Shown one piece after another: positions 43,348 through 45,601 of a DNA stretch of 45,601 nucleotides. Source of the stretch: Candidatus Zixiibacteriota bacterium. Its GTDB lineage: Bacteria > Zixibacteria > MSB-5A5 > JAABVY01. The stretch lies in the NCBI GenBank assembly GCA_011056555.1, contig DSEQ01000017.1, positions 1-45,601 of the forward strand, in the 5' to 3' direction. How positions within the stretch are numbered: the stretch's first letter is position 1; each line of letters opens with the position of its first letter. The notes under the pieces are model-generated. The model saw only the letters and a program-made list of their open reading frames with translations. It did not search any database and was not told the DNA's origin. Made by a program: the position numbers and the translations under genes.

Positions 43348-45234
43348 TTACTGCTTTGTTGCATTTATGACGCGTTTTTTCTCATGATCGGAGGGTTTAA
43401 TTATTCCCATCTCTGGAGACAGCCCGTATTCTTCAGGATGACGGTAATAGCCCTGTTCTTCGGATGGTTTGTCTGTCTCGACCTGTGCTCTATGGGAATT
43501 TGCATAGGCATCTGCCCGAATACCTGTAACCTGCCATGAGACTCTCATGCCCGGTTCTCCTCCGGCTATGCGGAAACTGTTTCCACTGATTTCTTCCGCA
43601 ATGTATAGATCAGGTCCCGGCATCCCGATCGCTGTAAGCTGGTAGCGGAAATCCCGATTCAAGGCTTCGAAGTATTCAGGCAGATTCACGTTCGCCTCGC
43701 CCTTCGCATCAAGTGTAATGTTACCGTTATATATATTCATCATGTCCGGCGAGCTGACCGTACTGTGGCTGAGATATTTATTTTGCGGATCGAGTGGATG
43801 ATCGATATTGTATGCGGACGCCGACTTATCAATCGTGCCCGTAACATTGATGTCGCCGAAAAAATACCCCGCATATCCAAGGCCCGAAGATGCATAAATA
43901 CCCGGACTGCTACCATTATTACTGGCGAAAACCGCTGCCCAGCTGTTTCCCTGAGATGAATTGGCATAGACTCGAATACCATCTCCATCCCCGTCATTAT
44001 CCAGTAGCATTCCATAGGATGAATTATTCGTTTCTGCTCTTATACCATTACCAGCCCGGAGAGCAAATTCATTTGCCCATAAGGATCCAAAATCCTGGTC
44101 CATACTGTCTGCCCATACGAAGCAGCCGTTATAGGCCTGAGCTCTGCGTCCGGCAGCAAAGCTGTATCTGCCGGAAGCTTCATTGCCAAGACCGCCTGGG
44201 ACAGTCGCGGCATAGCCAGAGGCTGTATTTGAGCTGCCTCCGGCTACTGCAGTAAACGTGTCGGCAGCATGATTGCCCTGTCCTCCTGCCACGGTCGAAA
44301 AAGGACCGCTCGCCGTATTCGCATTTCCGCCAGCGACCGTGGCATCAAGGGCGGATGCGTCGTTCATTGAACCACCAGCGACTGTGGTGCCCACATTCAA
44401 AGCATCATTAGCGATACCCCCACCAACAGTCGCCCCATCACCATCAGTTCCGTTAAACATTCCTCCTGAAATTGTAGATCCATTTCCATCAGCATGGTTT
44501 CCCTGACCGCCCCCAACTGTCACATACCATTGATCCAAACCGGCTACACCGGTGCTGCAGGCCACGCCGATATTGACATGGGTGCTATCATGACCACCAT
44601 ACAGAATATTTCCGGGCCGGGCGATCCCCCATACTCCTCCTGTATACAAAATGTCATCATTCAATACCCAGTCCAGATCCTGCGAGGAAAATCCGGTGTC
44701 ATCTTCGGCAATCATCCATCCGCCGGGTCCCATCTTGATTATCTGGCCCTCTGTTGCACCATGTTCCCCTAAGTCTGCAAGTGAGATGGAACCATCGACA
44801 ATATGTATATCATTAATGGAATTTTCGGCCACGGAGTGAGCGAAAACAGCTTCGCTCGCAACCAGTGATCTCAGAGCATAAGGGCTCGATGATAAAAGAG
44901 TGCGAGGTTCCAGCTCGGGGTCGGTGCCGATCTTGATACCAAGAAACAGGGTTGGTGGATTCGCGACCACAGTTTCGCCGAGAGGATTGATATCTCCCAA
45001 CGTAACATTCAAAAGTCCCGACAACACAGGTACCATTAGAGTCTCTTCCCATAGTTTAGTTTGATCCTCATTGTAAATCGAGAAGGTTATCTCATAGTTT
45101 CCATCCGGAACTGGTGCGCCCTCAGAATTTAATAATCTACCCTGATAATTGATAGTCTGCGGTACATCTGCGTTTAGAACCAATGCAGATGCGAATAAAA
45201 TTACTGCGACTGCTATTGATAGAATGGATTTCAT
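43348..45234 (-). CDS. Secreted fibre-like adhesin with eight 15-residue head repeats
   Basis: From ATG at 45232-45234 the protein has 628 residues. I reject a longer frame to 45408 because the signal peptide (1-22) and an AGGAGG ribosome site belong here. The shared N-terminal domain (INYQGRLLNSEGAPVPDGNY to about 122) is followed by a variable part and then eight consecutive units of exactly 15 residues (239-358), as in TVAGGNANTASGPFS. These are YadA/Hia-type head repeats of trimeric autotransporter adhesins, which form left-handed beta rolls. The C-terminal shared domain (about 470-600) has IDHPLDPQNKYLSH and VSWQVTGIRAD; there is no YadA membrane anchor. Confidence 0.88.
   Translation of the reverse strand: MKSILSIAVAVILFASALVLNADVPQTINYQGRLLNSEGAPVPDGNYEITFSIYNEDQTKLWEETLMVPVLSGLLNVTLGDINPLGETVVANPPTLFLGIKIGTDPELEPRTLLSSSPYALRSLVASEAVFAHSVAENSINDIHIVDGSISLADLGEHGATEGQIIKMGPGGWMIAEDDTGFSSQDLDWVLNDDILYTGGVWGIARPGNILYGGHDSTHVNIGVACSTGVAGLDQWYVTVGGGQGNHADGNGSTISGGMFNGTDGDGATVGGGIANDALNVGTTVAGGSMNDASALDATVAGGNANTASGPFSTVAGGQGNHAADTFTAVAGGSSNTASGYAATVPGGLGNEASGRYSFAAGRRAQAYNGCFVWADSMDQDFGSLWANEFALRAGNGIRAETNNSSYGMLLDNDGDGDGIRVYANSSQGNSWAAVFASNNGSSPGIYASSGLGYAGYFFGDINVTGTIDKSASAYNIDHPLDPQNKYLSHSTVSSPDMMNIYNGNITLDAKGEANVNLPEYFEALNRDFRYQLTAIGMPGPDLYIAEEISGNSFRIAGGEPGMRVSWQVTGIRADAYANSHRAQVETDKPSEEQGYYRHPEEYGLSPEMGIIKPSDHEKKRVINATKQ
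44161..44520 (-). repeat. 45-bp coding repeat array encoding eight adhesin head repeats
   Basis: Eight tandem units of 45 bp encode the 15-residue head repeats of the adhesin-like protein. The first residues of each unit are T or A, V or I, then xGG, and the spacing is exactly constant. DNA units differ, so this is an old array, not a recent slippage product. Confidence 0.85.
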
Positions 45235-45480
45235 AATACCCTCCTGTAGAAATTTAGATATCTTTTTTGGGGGCCTGCCGACGGAAAGAGATAACAAGCC
45301 CGATAAAATTGACATAAACAAGTGAGCCAGCGCCAGGTGTGCTACCAGAAAGAAATGGCGTTCGCTGAAATTGTCAATATTAAACGAGGAACGGACATAG
45401 TAATCCATCTTGCAGTCTGCACATGAAGCAAAACGTGGAATTTAGTGCTACAGTATAAATCGCGATTACAGCGGAGAAAA

Positions 45481-45564
45481 TGTACTTCCCGAGACATAGT
45501 TTACACTTTATTCCGGTCACATGGTTTACAGATTGGCATATACTTACCTTGAAGGAGGTATGTT
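45481..45564 (+). mobile_element. Left end of an IS481-like insertion sequence
   Basis: TGTACTTCCCGAGACATAGT starts at 45481. Two direct repeats ACATAGTTTACA and ACATGGTTTACA (45494-45505 and 45519-45530) follow. Such ends precede IS481-like transposases. The window cuts the element, so the other end and target duplication are not visible. Confidence 0.6.
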
Positions 45565-45601
45565 ATGCCATGGAAGGAGACCAGTGTCATGGACGAACGG
45601 A
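45565..45601 (+). CDS. IS481-like transposase, first 12 codons (cut by window)
   Basis: ATG at 45565 follows a perfect AAGGAGGT five bases upstream and reads MPWKETSVMDER, the N-terminus I know from IS481/integrase-core transposases. Only 12 codons are inside the window. Whether the gene is intact cannot be seen. Confidence 0.7.
   Translation, partial: MPWKETSVMDER

Noticed and set aside
44161..44520. Regular 45-bp repeats as a CRISPR array
   Set aside because: The period is in frame, the units vary as protein repeats do, there are no identical repeats with unique spacers, and no cas genes occur.
45235..45408. 58-codon N-terminal extension of the head-repeat fibre protein
   Set aside because: It would put a signal peptide in the interior; the AGGAGG site and the ATG at 45234 fit the paralogues, which all begin directly with a signal peptide.

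Overview
The window is about 45.6 kb of a bacterial chromosome of moderate GC content. It carries Gram-negative envelope functions: a TolC/CusB/CusA-type metal efflux operon, an OmpA-like lipoprotein and SecA. It also carries many secreted proteins that end in a doublet dockerin-like calcium repeat (NVSDAVWxINYVFVGG). From memory this style of dockerin, together with surface proteins beginning INYQGxLTD, is typical of Zixibacteria and neighbouring FCB or Planctomycetes-like lineages. The lineage is my inference. There is no rRNA or other taxonomic marker beyond SecA, and I found no tRNA, rRNA or CRISPR array.

Layout. 1-10.9 kb (mostly minus strand): the cut-off N-terminus of a membrane protein, secA, a three-gene unit (thioredoxin-fold protein without cysteines, ABC ATPase, ABC-2 permease), a PDZ protein that looks like an inactivated M61-type peptidase, a small HEAT-repeat protein, a divergent DmeF-type Co/Ni exporter, a VOC protein and a DsrE-like lipoprotein. 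11.2-19.2 kb (plus): a tightly overlapping six-gene operon joining two secreted DUF3857/transglutaminase-type proteins, the second apparently lacking its catalytic His, to a complete sugar-type ABC importer (lipoprotein SBP, two permeases, MalK-like ATPase). 19.5-22.1 kb (plus): an EEP-fold phosphodiesterase and a GT22-like mannosyltransferase.

22.2-31.8 kb (minus): a surface-protein cluster. It holds an M6 metallopeptidase with dockerin, a fibre-like protein ending in an S74 autoprocessing chaperone domain, and two tandem copies of a cassette made of a large fibre-like protein plus a small dockerin protein whose genes overlap by 4 bp. 32.2-38.2 kb (plus): a heavy-metal efflux operon (Cys-rich secreted protein, outer-membrane factor, His-rich adaptor, RND pump) that ends in a clear terminator. 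38.3-40.2 kb: OmpA-like glycine-zipper lipoprotein, small membrane protein, YbaK-type deacylase. 40.3-45.2 kb (minus): a secreted F5/8C + DUF6345-like (clan CD-like His/Cys) + dockerin protein and a fourth fibre-like protein with eight exact 15-residue head repeats. The last 120 bases are the left end and first codons of an IS481-like insertion sequence.

How it fits together: SecA exports a large set of surface proteins built from a shared N-terminal domain, variable trimeric-fibre-like middles and one of two alternative C-terminal modules, and small dockerin proteins are co-translated with some of them. The best candidates for something undescribed are this dockerin/fibre system, the DUF6345-like secreted putative protease, and the transglutaminase-plus-importer operon.
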